DNA of 64,000 nucleotides from contig JAAYJQ010000017.1 of NCBI GenBank assembly GCA_012522855.1, positions 124,001-188,000 of the forward strand, written 5' to 3'. Numbering within the stretch: the stretch's first letter is position 1; every line of letters starts with the position of its first letter. Of this stretch, positions 1-8,726 are shown one piece after another. The stretch comes from Bacteroidales bacterium. GTDB lineage: Bacteria; Bacteroidota; Bacteroidia; Bacteroidales; UBA932. A model generated the notes under the pieces. That model saw only the letters and a list, made by a program, of their open reading frames with translations, was not told the origin of the DNA and ran no database searches. The translations under genes were made by a program, and so were the position numbers.

Positions 1-173
1 AGGAGATACTGTGTCAGCACCCCCATCCCCGGTCCGACTTCCAGGACGGGAATCTTGGTTTCCGGATCGGCGCCGGTAGTTTCAAAAACGGCGAACGCCC
101 CGACAATCCCCCGCGCGATGTTCTGATCCGTCAGGAAATGCTGCCCCAGCGACTTCTTTGCCCGTACATCCAT
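1..173 (-). CDS. rsmA: 16S rRNA dimethyladenosine transferase RsmA/KsgA (5' part only)
   Basis: Reading the minus strand from the ATG at 173 gives a protein that begins MDVRAKKSLGQHFLTDQNIA and continues with VLEVGPGMGVLTQYLL before leaving the window. The first block is the conserved RsmA N-terminus (KKxLGQxFLxD). The second is SAM-binding motif I (EVGPGxGxLT). The enzyme dimethylates two adjacent adenines in helix 45 of 16S rRNA during small-subunit maturation. Only about 57 codons are present because the gene runs off the left edge, so the ORF track does not list it. A TATCTTCG box just upstream may be its -7 element. Confidence 0.9.
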   Translation of the reverse strand, partial: MDVRAKKSLGQHFLTDQNIARGIVGAFAVFETTGADPETKIPVLEVGPGMGVLTQYL

Positions 174-178
174 ACCTG

Positions 179-186
179 CGAAGATA
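179..186 (-). promoter_or_regulatory. possible -7 box for rsmA
   Basis: The minus strand reads TATCTTCG, one base from the Bacteroidota -7 consensus TAnnTTTG, and ends 5 bases before the rsmA ATG. No clear -33 TTTG lies 19-21 bases upstream, so this is a weak call. If used, the transcript would be almost leaderless. Confidence 0.3.
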
Positions 187-414
187 CAAAAACCATCGCT
201 TTTTTGCTATCTTGATAAAAATTTCGGGAGCATTGCAACCTTTCGGGATCACTCTTCTCCCCTCCCTCAAAGCCCTGAACTCAGACTGAGTGCCGGGGCC
301 GGACAGCGCCGTCGCCGGGCGGCTACGGTTGTTTGGCTCTGCACCTGACAGGCTCCCGCTAACCCCACCGGCCCGGCACCTCACAGCCCCGGCTCGGCAC
401 CCGGCTGTTGCCGG

Positions 415-562
415 GGCATCCACGTACCTCTTTGCAAGTTCCTGACTGTAAAATGTTTGCACGGGCAGCCATGGAAGCCTACGTACAAAAACGACCAGGC
501 GTCCATGGGCATCGCTACAAATATCTGTCTCTGAGATGCTTGCAAAAGACCCCGTGGATGCC
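415..562. repeat. 148-bp two-hairpin REP-like element, copy 1
   Basis: Two 65-bp units are joined by an 18-bp linker. Unit one (415-479) starts GGCATCCACG and ends CATGGAAGCC. Unit two (498-562) starts GGCGTCCATG and ends CGTGGATGCC. The ends of each unit are inverted repeats of each other. Exactly the same 65-18-65 layout recurs at 14320-14467 and 15547-15694, on either side of a RAYT-like transposase. A further half-end, CATGGATGCCTGTCC, lies at 619-633. The copy sits in the non-coding space between rsmA and the Ca2+ ATPase, and ORFs predicted here follow the repeat rather than any gene. Confidence 0.75.
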
Positions 563-783
563 TGTCCGGGAGAGCGACTGCCTTCTCCTCCATACCCCGC
601 CGTCCACAGAACCGCTGGCATGGATGCCTGTCCCGAGAAACAACCGCACCGTGTTTCCTACGTGTCTTCTAAATTACTATGGATGAACGAATTGATGATT
701 TCAATAGGTCAAAAATACGATGCGTTGAAATCACGAATAAGCTGACAATCAAGGAGTAAAACGCTGCTGTTTCCCGGCGGAGG

Positions 784-827
784 ATCCTTCACAAAGGTGG
801 CACTTCGGTGCCACCTTTGTGAGGGAT
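784..827. repeat. 20-bp perfect-type hairpin with TTCG loop
   Basis: Bases 784-803 and 808-827 are complementary with a single G-T wobble, and the loop is TTCG, a very stable tetraloop. The core arm reads CACAAAGGTGGCAC. There is no T-run on either side, so it is not a classic intrinsic terminator. It could still stop or protect the ATPase transcript, which ends 185 bases away on the minus strand. A second, smaller stem (GCAGGTGG with CCACCTGC) is at 902-930. I see no gene in 174-1011. Confidence 0.6.
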
Positions 828-1011
828 GAGCCAAGTCAGCAGCCGAACAGCGCTCGGCTCAGATGATGATCAGGTGCTTTCTGCAGCGGGTCCGGGGTGC
901 TGCAGGTGGAAGATTCCGCACCCCACCTGCAAACGGATGTTCCTGACCTGCCGCCCGATCCGCCCCGGGTGGACGCGTATTATTTCACCTGCAAAGGGCG
1001 ATGTGCGCGCT

Positions 1012-3630
1012 TTATCGGGAACCGGCCTTTTTCCGGGTAAAGAGCTTGAAGAATTCGCTCAGGGCAAGGACGCCGAATGACAAGCCGATGACAATCCACC
1101 ATTGCGTAGCGGTAAGGGGCGCTAACTTAAAGAGTGACTGCATGGAGGGAACAAGCATAACCAACAAGGTAAGCGCTATCACAAATGCGATGGTTGCCCA
1201 CAACCAACGGTTGCTGAAGAATCGCTCCGTGAACCAATTATCTCCGCTGCGAATGCTGAAAATCATTGTAAACTGGGAGAATATCATCGTAGCGAAGGTC
1301 ATCGTGCGCGCCGTAGCGACAGAGTGTTGCAAGCCTATCAGATAAGCCACGAGAGTGATTACTCCGATAATGAGTGCCTGTATGATAATCTTTGTTGAGA
1401 ATGACTTCGTGAAGATACCTTGGTTCGGGTCCACCGGCTTGCGACTCATGATGTCTTTTTCCGCATGGTCTATGCTTAATGCCAAGGATGGCAAACTGTC
1501 GCCGACAAGGTTGATGAACAGCAACTGTATCGGCAAGAGCGGTACGTCAAAATTGCACAATACGGCAACCAACAACAGATTAATTTCTCCGAGATTGGTT
1601 GAAATCATAAACTGGATGGACTTGATAAGGTTGTCGTAGATTCTGCGACCCTCCCGCACAGATTGTACAATGGTCGCGAAATTATCGTCGGCAAGCACCA
1701 TGTCGGCGGCCTCCTTCGCCACATCCGTACCCGTTATTCCCATAGCGACACCGATGTTGGCGAGTTTCAACGCCGGCGCATCGTTTACACCATCGCCTGT
1801 CATTGCCACAACATTGCCTTGTTTCTGGTATGCCTTGACAATACGGACTTTATGCTCGGGGGCAACGCGGGCAAAGACCGAGACAGAACCGACAATCTCG
1901 AGGAGTTCGCGATCGGACATCGTTTCCACATCCGCGCCTGTAAGCACTTTGTCCCCCTCGGACATGATGCCAAGACTTTTCGCAATTGCCGATGCGGTGA
2001 TTTTGTGGTCGCCCGTAATCATCACCGGTTTGATACCAGCCATTTTGCATTGCTCGACGGCAACCCTTGCCTCCTCGCGCGGAGGGTCGATCATGCCGAC
2101 CATACCGACAAACACAAGGTCTTGTTCGGCACTTCGCGTAATCTTGTTGAGTTTTCTCTCTGTGAGTTCGCCTTTGATCTCTACCTCCTTGTAGGCCATA
2201 CACAACACCCGCAGAGCCTTTTCCGCCATCGTCAAATTCGCTTGAGAGAGGGCTTCCTTGTCGGCGGCCGTCAGCTTTCGTACTTTGTCATCGTCCGCTA
2301 TGCGGTTGCATTGAGCAAGCAGCTCGTCGAACCCTCCCTTTGTAGCAATCATCAACGAGCGGTCGCCTGCGCGGTGGATCGTCGTCATCAGTTTACGCTC
2401 CGAATCAAACGGAATCTCCGCGATACGGGGAAACTTCTCGTTGCACTGTTCTTGCGCGCAAGAATATTTGTCCGCGAATTCAACGAGCGCTGTCTCGGTA
2501 GGGTCGCCGAACAATTCGTCATTGTCGCCATGATCGGTATCGTTGCACAAGGCTCCCACGGTAAGCAGCCTCTCGGACACGCCGGGAAACGACTCCACGA
2601 CCGTCATCTTGTTCTGCGTCAGCGTGCCCGTCTTGTCCGAGCATATAATGGTTGTACTGCCAAGGGTTTCCACCGAAGGCAGGTTGCGCACAATGGCATT
2701 TTGCTTGGCCAAGCGCTGAACACCCAATGCCAAGACGACAGTGGAGACGGCAGGCAATCCTTCGGGTATCGCAGCCACAGCGAGGCTTACGGCTGTCATA
2801 AACATGTCCATCAGACCTCGACCATAGCATAAACCGATCATAAAAATACAACCACAGACTATAAGACTGATGATGGCGAGCACCTTGCCTAATTTATCAA
2901 GCCGGATCTGCAAGGGCGTGCGCATCTCAGGCACTGACTGAATCATCGAGGCGATTTTTCCCACCTCGGTTTTGGGGCCTGTGGCAACAACCACTCCCCG
3001 TCCTCGTCCATATGTCACGCTGCACGAGCTGAAAGCCATGTTCACACGGTCGCCAATGGGCACTTCGCCCGACACGGCATCGGTGATTTTCTCAACGGGT
3101 ACGGATTCTCCCGTAAGCGCGGCCTCTTGTATTTTAAGGTTTACCGCCTCGATCAGGCGGAGATCGGCGGGCACGCTGTCGCCCGTATCTATTTCCACAA
3201 TGTCGCCGACAACCAATTCACGCGACTCGATAATATCATGCTCGCCATCGCGAACAACCTTGCAATGGGGCGCGGATAATTTTTCAAGGGCATCAAGCGA
3301 TTTCTCGGCTTTTGACTCCTGAAACACTCCGATGATCGCGTTGGCGATGAGAATAACCAAGATGATGAGCGCGTCGGTTATCCCTTCACCGTTCATATAA
3401 CCCGTCACGCCCGATATCGCAGCTGCTATCAGCAGCACAATAATCATAAAACTCTTGAACTGCGAAATGAACTTCTGCCACAGAGTAGTGTGCTTTTTCT
3501 TCGTAAACTCATTGTAGCCGTCGCGTTGTTGTCGTTCTGCTACCTCATCGCTACTCAAACCACTCTCCGGATCGGTACCGCATTGTCCAAGCACCTGCTC
3601 GATACTCTGTTGATATAACTCCTGTTCCAT
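1012..3630 (-). CDS. P2-type calcium-transporting ATPase
   Basis: This 872-residue P-type ATPase has the full set of family motifs: the actuator loop TGES, the phosphorylation site DKTGTLT, the nucleotide/hinge motifs MITGDH and GDGVNDAP, and the M4 signature AIPEGLP. The order is N-terminal cation-ATPase domain, M1-M2, actuator, M3-M4, P/N domains, then a C-terminal block of hydrophobic helices. The PEGLP motif and overall length place it with SERCA/PMCA-like calcium pumps, which export Ca2+ from the cytoplasm using ATP. The start MEQELYQQSIEQVLGQ fits the cation-ATPase N-terminus. It appears to be a single-gene unit with its own TAAATTTG box upstream, divergent from aspS. Substrate is inferred from family only. 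Confidence 0.88.
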   Translation of the reverse strand: MEQELYQQSIEQVLGQCGTDPESGLSSDEVAERQQRDGYNEFTKKKHTTLWQKFISQFKSFMIIVLLIAAAISGVTGYMNGEGITDALIILVILIANAIIGVFQESKAEKSLDALEKLSAPHCKVVRDGEHDIIESRELVVGDIVEIDTGDSVPADLRLIEAVNLKIQEAALTGESVPVEKITDAVSGEVPIGDRVNMAFSSCSVTYGRGRGVVVATGPKTEVGKIASMIQSVPEMRTPLQIRLDKLGKVLAIISLIVCGCIFMIGLCYGRGLMDMFMTAVSLAVAAIPEGLPAVSTVVLALGVQRLAKQNAIVRNLPSVETLGSTTIICSDKTGTLTQNKMTVVESFPGVSERLLTVGALCNDTDHGDNDELFGDPTETALVEFADKYSCAQEQCNEKFPRIAEIPFDSERKLMTTIHRAGDRSLMIATKGGFDELLAQCNRIADDDKVRKLTAADKEALSQANLTMAEKALRVLCMAYKEVEIKGELTERKLNKITRSAEQDLVFVGMVGMIDPPREEARVAVEQCKMAGIKPVMITGDHKITASAIAKSLGIMSEGDKVLTGADVETMSDRELLEIVGSVSVFARVAPEHKVRIVKAYQKQGNVVAMTGDGVNDAPALKLANIGVAMGITGTDVAKEAADMVLADDNFATIVQSVREGRRIYDNLIKSIQFMISTNLGEINLLLVAVLCNFDVPLLPIQLLFINLVGDSLPSLALSIDHAEKDIMSRKPVDPNQGIFTKSFSTKIIIQALIIGVITLVAYLIGLQHSVATARTMTFATMIFSQFTMIFSIRSGDNWFTERFFSNRWLWATIAFVIALTLLVMLVPSMQSLFKLAPLTATQWWIVIGLSFGVLALSEFFKLFTRKKAGSR

Positions 3631-3679
3631 TTTGACCTTAGTATATGATCATCAGGTAATTACTATTATAAAAAGATTG

Positions 3680-3687
3680 CAAATTTA
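3680..3687 (-). promoter_or_regulatory. -7 box for the Ca2+ ATPase gene
   Basis: The minus strand reads TAAATTTG, an exact match to the Bacteroidota -7 consensus TAnnTTTG, about 50 bases upstream of the ATPase start. No good TTTG -33 box is seen at the usual 19-21 base spacing. Confidence 0.5.
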
Positions 3688-3796
3688 GTGAATTCCATCC
3701 GATATTCTTATACTTTTTTAACAAAAGTACAAATCTGACAAGGAAAAAGGCTCTCGTCAGACGTTTTCAAAGAAGAAGAATACAGAGAGAATTTGC

Positions 3797-3804
3797 TACC
3801 TTTG
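3797..3804 (+). promoter_or_regulatory. -7 box for aspS
   Basis: TACCTTTG matches TAnnTTTG and gives an untranslated leader of about 35 bases before the aspS ATG at 3843. The -33 element is weak: the nearest T-rich match is TTTTC at 3764-3768, too far away for the usual spacing. Confidence 0.5.
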
Positions 3805-3842
3805 TCAGTTGTAGAAACTTAAGAAATAATAATCCATCAGAT

Positions 3843-5645
3843 ATGTACAGAGATCACACTTGCGGAGAACTCCGCATCGGGAATGTCGGGCAAATCGTGA
3901 CCCTCGCCGGTTGGGTGCAGCGGTCCCGGAAACTCGGCGGCATGACGTTCATCGATTTGCGCGACCGCTACGGCATCACGCAACTTGTGGTCGAGGCGGA
4001 CGCCGCGGCTGAACTGGTGGACGTCGCCACCTCACTCGGCCGGGAATATGTCATTCAGGCCGTCGGAGAAGTGGTGGAACGCCAGAGCAAGAATCCGAAG
4101 ATGCCCACCGGTGACATCGAGATCAAATTACAGCGGATCCATATTCTCAATAAATCCGTCACGCCCCCGTTCACCATCGAAGACGAAAGCGACGGCGGCG
4201 AGGACCTCCGCGCCAAGTATCGGTACCTGGATCTGCGCCGCAGACCGCTCCAGCGAGCCCTGGCCCTGCGTCACCGGATCGCGCAGGAGGTGCGCAATTA
4301 CCTGGACGGACAGGGATTCATGGAGATCGAGACCCCGTATCTGATCAAGTCCACACCGGAGGGCGCCCGCGACTTCGTCGTACCTTCCCGGATGAACCCC
4401 GGCCAATTCTACGCCCTGCCCCAGTCGCCCCAGACCTTCAAGCAGCTGCTGATGGTCGCCGGTTTCGACCGCTATATGCAGATCGTCCGCTGTTTCCGCG
4501 ACGAAGATTTGCGAGCCGACCGTCAACCGGAATTTACCCAGATCGACTGCGAAATGTCCTTCGTGGAGCAGGAGGACGTCTTGAATATGTTCGAAGGCAT
4601 GATGCGGACCCTGTTCAAGAATGTCTTGGACGTGGATATTCCCAATCCCCTTCCGCGTATGAACTGGTTCGACGCGATGGACCGCTACGGTTCCGACAAA
4701 CCGGACATCCGCTTCGGCATGACCATTCACGAGATCACCCCGCTCGCGCAGGGAAAAGGTTTTGGCGTGTTTGACACGGCGAAGTATGTCGGAGGCATCT
4801 GTGTGCCGGGCGCGGCTGATTATTCCCGCAAGCAACTGGACGAACTGACCGAATGGGTTAAGCGCCCGCAGGTCGGTGCCAAGGGGCTGATCTACATCAA
4901 ATTCAACGAGGACGGGACCGTCAAGTCTTCCGTCGACAAATTTTTCTCTCCGGAAGATCTGTGGAAAATCGGTGAAGCCCTCGAAGCGAAGAAAGGCGAC
5001 CTGGCACTGATCCTGAGCGGGGACAGCAGCCGCAAGGTGCAGACCATGCTCGGCGTTCTGCGTCTTGAGATGGGGAGCCGCCTGGGCCTGCGCGACCCCA
5101 AGGTCTTCGCCCCGCTGTGGATCGTGGACTTCCCGCTCTTTGAGTGGGACGAGGAGGAGAACCGCTGGAATGCCATGCACCATCCATTCACGGCCCCGAA
5201 ACCGGAGCACCTGGACTGGTACCTCAGCGACAAGCAGGAGGACATCGCCAAGGTCTGCGCCAATGCCTACGACTTCGTGCTCAACGGCAACGAACTCGGC
5301 GGAGGCTCCATCCGTATTCACGACGCCAAGATCCAGCAGCGGATATTCGAGATTTTGGGTTTCAGTCAGGAAGAGGCGGAGTACAAGTTCGGCTTCCTGA
5401 TCCACGCCTTCCAGTACGGCGCTCCGCCCCACGGAGGTCTGGCCTTTGGTTTCGACCGTGTGTGCGCTCTCTTCGGCGGTTGTGACTCAATCCGAGACTA
5501 CATCGCCTTCCCGAAGAACAACCAGGGTCGCGACGTGATGATCGAGTCCCCTTCGAAGATCGACCAGATCCAGCTCGACGAACTCGAAATCGAACTACGC
5601 AAGCCGGAACAAGAATCGCTTCCTAGATCCCCTCGCCATCCTTGA
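3843..5645 (+). CDS. aspS: aspartate--tRNA ligase
   Basis: At 600 residues this is a bacterial-type class II AspRS that charges tRNA-Asp with aspartate. It opens with an OB-fold anticodon-binding domain ([31 protein letters not shown]). The class II catalytic core follows, with motif 1 around the [10 protein letters not shown] region, motif 2 [16 protein letters not shown], and motif 3 [10 protein letters not shown]. The bacterial GAD insertion domain lies between motifs 2 and 3. Length and domain order are normal. The last 23 bases overlap the end of the convergent cysE gene. The tail after [15 protein letters not shown] is slightly extended relative to a typical end. Confidence 0.97.
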   Translation: MYRDHTCGELRIGNVGQIVTLAGWVQRSRKLGGMTFIDLRDRYGITQLVVEADAAAELVDVATSLGREYVIQAVGEVVERQSKNPKMPTGDIEIKLQRIHILNKSVTPPFTIEDESDGGEDLRAKYRYLDLRRRPLQRALALRHRIAQEVRNYLDGQGFMEIETPYLIKSTPEGARDFVVPSRMNPGQFYALPQSPQTFKQLLMVAGFDRYMQIVRCFRDEDLRADRQPEFTQIDCEMSFVEQEDVLNMFEGMMRTLFKNVLDVDIPNPLPRMNWFDAMDRYGSDKPDIRFGMTIHEITPLAQGKGFGVFDTAKYVGGICVPGAADYSRKQLDELTEWVKRPQVGAKGLIYIKFNEDGTVKSSVDKFFSPEDLWKIGEALEAKKGDLALILSGDSSRKVQTMLGVLRLEMGSRLGLRDPKVFAPLWIVDFPLFEWDEEENRWNAMHHPFTAPKPEHLDWYLSDKQEDIAKVCANAYDFVLNGNELGGGSIRIHDAKIQQRIFEILGFSQEEAEYKFGFLIHAFQYGAPPHGGLAFGFDRVCALFGGCDSIRDYIAFPKNNQGRDVMIESPSKIDQIQLDELEIELRKPEQESLPRSPRHP

Positions 5646-6354
5646 AACGCGTCTCGTAGATCGCCTTGCTTTGATAGATTCTGGAATAGGGAGGCACGTC
5701 CCGCGTGAGCCAGACGTTACCCCCGATCACGGAATTGTGCCCGATCCGGACCCGCCCGAGTATCGAAGTGTTGGAGTAAACTGTCACGTGATCCTCCAAA
5801 ATGGGGTGGCGGGGATAGGCTTTCGGATTGCCGTGTTCGTCATAGAGGAAATTCTTCGCGCCGAGCGTCACGCCCTGATACAGCATAACGTGGTTTCCGA
5901 TTTCGCAGGTCTCCCCGATCACGACGCCCGTCCCGTGGTCGATGGCGAAATATTCCCCGATTTTGGCGGCTGGATGGATGTCGATGCCCGTGAGGGAATG
6001 CGCCCGTTCGGTCAGCCTGCGGGGAATCACCGGAATCCCGAGCCGATAGAGGACATGGGCCACGCGGTAATGCAGCATGACCTCCACCAACGGATAGCAG
6101 AGGATCACCTCCGCCCGGCTGTCAGCGGCGGGATCGTTCTGTGAAACCGCTTCCACGTCCGTCAGCAGCAAGCGTTTGATTTCGGGAAATTGTTGCAGGA
6201 ACGCTTCAGCGTGGCCATCTCCGCAGACTGCCGCGCTGCATTCCGCAAGCTGGGTTCCGTCAGCCTCAGGGTAATATTCGGGAAAAACTTCGGCGCGGAC
6301 CTCGTCCATGAACCGCCGCAAGGTATCGTTTGAAACCATCATCTCGTCAAGCAT
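5623..6354 (-). CDS. cysE: serine O-acetyltransferase
   Basis: This enzyme transfers acetyl from acetyl-CoA to L-serine, giving O-acetylserine for cysteine synthesis. The C-terminal half is a left-handed beta-helix of hexapeptide repeats ([59 protein letters not shown]). It includes the [12 protein letters not shown] stretch that holds the active-site His/Asp. The N-terminal part is the helical SATase domain. The ORF track extends the start to 6402. I prefer the ATG at 6354 ([10 protein letters not shown]), which overlaps the cysK stop by 8 bases, a typical coupling in a cysK-cysE pair. It directly follows cysK, so the two successive steps of cysteine synthesis are co-expressed. Confidence 0.9.
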   Translation of the reverse strand: MLDEMMVSNDTLRRFMDEVRAEVFPEYYPEADGTQLAECSAAVCGDGHAEAFLQQFPEIKRLLLTDVEAVSQNDPAADSRAEVILCYPLVEVMLHYRVAHVLYRLGIPVIPRRLTERAHSLTGIDIHPAAKIGEYFAIDHGTGVVIGETCEIGNHVMLYQGVTLGAKNFLYDEHGNPKAYPRHPILEDHVTVYSNTSILGRVRIGHNSVIGGNVWLTRDVPPYSRIYQSKAIYETRFKDGEGI

Positions 6355-7261
6355 AAATTCCTGTGGAAAGATATCGCTCCCCGGTGTCCGGAAGCAGGGC
6401 AACGATCAGTTTGCCGGCATTCTCCTTCTTTCTGGAAAGGGCGTAGGCGACATGAAAAGCTGCCCCGGAAGAGATCCCGACCAGGAGTCCTTCCGTCCGG
6501 GCAAGCAACCGAGCCGCTGTCTCTGCTTCCTCGTCGGTGACCGTGAAGACGCCGTCCACAACGGTCGGATCATAGGTGTCGGGTACGAATCCGGCCCCGA
6601 TCCCTTGGATTTTATGCGTCCCGGAAACTCCCTGCGAGAGCACCGGGGAAGCGGCAGGTTCCACGACAAATGCTTGGATGGAAGCCTTGTGCTGCTTGAG
6701 TCCTTTGGCGGTCCCGCATGCCGTTCCGCCGGTGCCGACCCCGGCGACGAACACGTCCACCTGTCCTTCCGTGTCCGCCCAGATTTCCTCAGCTGTCGTA
6801 CGTTCGTGAATCGCGGGATTGGCCGGATTGTCGAATTGGCCCAGAATCACGGCACCGGGGATCCGGTTTCGCAATTCTTCCGCCCGCGCGATCGCTCCCT
6901 TCATTCCATCCTTACCGGGGGTGAGTTCCGGGCGGGCGCCGAAGGCCTTCAGCAGATTTCTGCGCTCCTGGCTCATCGTATCCGGCATGGTCAGGATGGT
7001 CTTGTAGCCCTTGGAGACGCCTACCCAGGCGAGCCCGACACCGGTGTTCCCGCTGGTCGGCTCGATGATCGTCCCTCCCGGGCGGAGATTCCCGTTCGTC
7101 TCGGCCTCCTCGATCATGGCCAAGGCGATCCGGTCTTTCACGCTGCCGCCGGGGTTGAAATATTCAAGTTTTACGGCGATCCGGGCGCATTGCCCTTCCC
7201 ATCCCGCGATTTCCAGCAAGGGGGTCTTGCCGATCAGTTCCGTCAAATTTCTGTATAGCAT
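6347..7261 (-). CDS. cysK: cysteine synthase A (O-acetylserine sulfhydrylase)
   Basis: This is a PLP enzyme of fold type II, 304 residues, which makes L-cysteine from O-acetylserine and sulfide. It shows the Schiff-base lysine in FNPGGSVKDRIA, the substrate loop EPTSGNTGVGLA, the phosphate-binding loop GVGTGGTACG, and the C-terminal GISSGAA motif. The start MLYRNLTELIGKTPLLEI fits the family exactly. It lies 57 bases downstream of the DUF1080 lipoprotein gene on the same strand and overlaps cysE. No convincing TAnnTTTG box is visible in the 57-base gap, so read-through from the upstream gene is possible. Confidence 0.95.
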   Translation of the reverse strand: MLYRNLTELIGKTPLLEIAGWEGQCARIAVKLEYFNPGGSVKDRIALAMIEEAETNGNLRPGGTIIEPTSGNTGVGLAWVGVSKGYKTILTMPDTMSQERRNLLKAFGARPELTPGKDGMKGAIARAEELRNRIPGAVILGQFDNPANPAIHERTTAEEIWADTEGQVDVFVAGVGTGGTACGTAKGLKQHKASIQAFVVEPAASPVLSQGVSGTHKIQGIGAGFVPDTYDPTVVDGVFTVTDEEAETAARLLARTEGLLVGISSGAAFHVAYALSRKKENAGKLIVALLPDTGERYLSTGIYA

Positions 7262-7318
7262 TTGTCAAGTTCGTTTTGTTATAAATAGACTTGGGGAAAA
7301 GAGTCCGGTCGCGGGGGA

Positions 7319-8611
7319 TTACAGGGTCTTGATGCGAAGATTGCGCCAGCGAACCTTGATGCCGCCGCCATCGTGGATCTGGAGCGCGATGCGGCCGTGT
7401 CCGGCTCCGATCTTCGCGTCGGTCAGATCGACCATCTGCTGTCCGTTGAGCCAGGTCTGCACGTTGTCGCCCTTGACCAGGATCCGCATCTGGTTCCACT
7501 CTCCCTCCTTCAGGATGTCCTCTTTTTCTTCGGGAATCTGAACCAGCCAACCGCGGCCGTAGGATTCGTAGATGCCGCCGGTGTCCTGCCCCTTGGGCGC
7601 CACTTCGACCTGCCAGCCGCTTACCGTGGTCCCCTCAACGGTGGAGCGGATGAATACCCCCGAATTGCCGTTGGCTTCCTGCTTGAATTCCAGGGAAAGG
7701 TCAAAGTCGTCGTAGTATTCTTCCGTGGCGAAATAGCCGTAGCCCTTATCGGGACCGCTTTCGCAAACCAGCTCCCCGGTCGCTTCGTCCACGTACCAAA
7801 GTTCGGTGCCGTAGTTGATCCAGCCCGTCAGGTCCTTTCCGTTGAAAAGATCCTTTTCCACGCTCTTGACAGGCAGTTCCTTGATCTTGATGTTGCGGAA
7901 CCAGGCGGGATAGCCATGATCCTGAAGGCAAATCACACCGCGACGGGACAGACCGTATTCAGGGGCATTCTCCCATTTGCCGCTGTTTTTGCGCGCGAAC
8001 CAGTCGGGCGTCCAGGCATCGAATTCAACCGTCACCTTGCCGTTCAGGTAATAGATCACGTGGCCGTTGTCGAACACGATTTCAGACTGGTTCCACTCGC
8101 CGGCGGGCTTGAGGTCCCGAGTTTCGAAATCGGGTACATACATAGCGTAGTCGACGCCGCAGCGCTGCCAGTCTTCCAGGACATAGCCGTCGTTCATCTC
8201 GGCGAAGTTCTCGTCGTCGATCAGTTGATATTCAGGTCCCGTGACGTAGGGAACGGCAAAATCCGGACGCTCGACAACATGGTAGAGCACGCCGCTGTTG
8301 CCGCCCTTGCTGATCTTCCAATCCCATTTCAGATGGAAGTTGGCATATTCCCGATCCGTCACGATGTAGCCGCTGGCGTCGTCCCCGTGGCCTTCCGCCA
8401 AGATGGTCCCCTCAACGACCTTCCAGGGGCCGGTCAGGGAATCTCCGTTGTAGTCGCGCCAGCCCTCAAGGGTCTCGCCGTCGAACAGAAGCTGCCATCC
8501 GTCCGCTTCTTCCCGGGCGGTCAGGACGTTGTGCTTCGGACCGCATGAAACACACAACAAAGCGGCCAATGCTGCCGCGCTGAACCAAAAAATTTTCTTT
8601 TTCATATTCAT
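7319..8611 (-). CDS. lipoprotein with two DUF1080 (3-keto-disaccharide hydrolase-type) domains
   Basis: An N-terminal lipoprotein signal (MNMKKKIFWFSAAALAALLC) ends in the lipobox LCVSC, so the protein is anchored to a membrane. Two consecutive LamG-like DUF1080 domains follow. The first starts at GWQLLFDGETLEGW (about residues 38-235) and the second at EKDLFNGKDLTGW (about 250-428). Both keep the pattern LFxGxxLxGW ... GNSGVxxR/YH. DUF1080 proteins are concanavalin-fold proteins, and some hydrolyse 3-keto-glycosides after sugar oxidation. Having two copies in one chain suggests one may bind rather than cleave. Substrate cannot be read from sequence. It has its own -7 box (TAAATTTG) upstream. 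Confidence 0.82.
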   Translation of the reverse strand: MNMKKKIFWFSAAALAALLCVSCGPKHNVLTAREEADGWQLLFDGETLEGWRDYNGDSLTGPWKVVEGTILAEGHGDDASGYIVTDREYANFHLKWDWKISKGGNSGVLYHVVERPDFAVPYVTGPEYQLIDDENFAEMNDGYVLEDWQRCGVDYAMYVPDFETRDLKPAGEWNQSEIVFDNGHVIYYLNGKVTVEFDAWTPDWFARKNSGKWENAPEYGLSRRGVICLQDHGYPAWFRNIKIKELPVKSVEKDLFNGKDLTGWINYGTELWYVDEATGELVCESGPDKGYGYFATEEYYDDFDLSLEFKQEANGNSGVFIRSTVEGTTVSGWQVEVAPKGQDTGGIYESYGRGWLVQIPEEKEDILKEGEWNQMRILVKGDNVQTWLNGQQMVDLTDAKIGAGHGRIALQIHDGGGIKVRWRNLRIKTL

Positions 8612-8640
8612 TTGAATTAATATTGTTTCCGGTTATCATA

Positions 8641-8648
8641 CAAATTTA
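8641..8648 (-). promoter_or_regulatory. -7 box for the DUF1080 gene
   Basis: The minus strand reads TAAATTTG, matching TAnnTTTG, 30 bases upstream of the DUF1080 ATG. The -33 element is not obvious. Confidence 0.5.
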
Positions 8649-8695
8649 ATCATTCTTTCCGGGATAATCTTACTTCTATTGTGCGCTGATTTTTT

Positions 8696-8703
8696 TAAAT
8701 TTG
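8696..8703 (+). promoter_or_regulatory. -7 box for the aminopeptidase gene
   Basis: TAAATTTG matches the -7 consensus 23 bases upstream of the ATG at 8727. Transcription would then start close to 8708, inside or just before the track's TTG start at 8721. This supports the ATG as the real start. Confidence 0.55.
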
Positions 8704-8726
8704 TAAGATGAGCTAAATTTTTGAAT

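Noticed and set aside
82-745. Several ORFs between rsmA and the ATPase
   Set aside because: They coincide with the REP-like element or with the antisense of rsmA, overlap one another, and encode nothing recognisable.
1663-2832. 389-residue plus-strand ORF
   Set aside because: It is a shadow of the Ca2+ ATPase on the other strand, with the composition of a reversed coding frame.
4128-5432. 434-residue minus-strand ORF
   Set aside because: It is a shadow of aspS.
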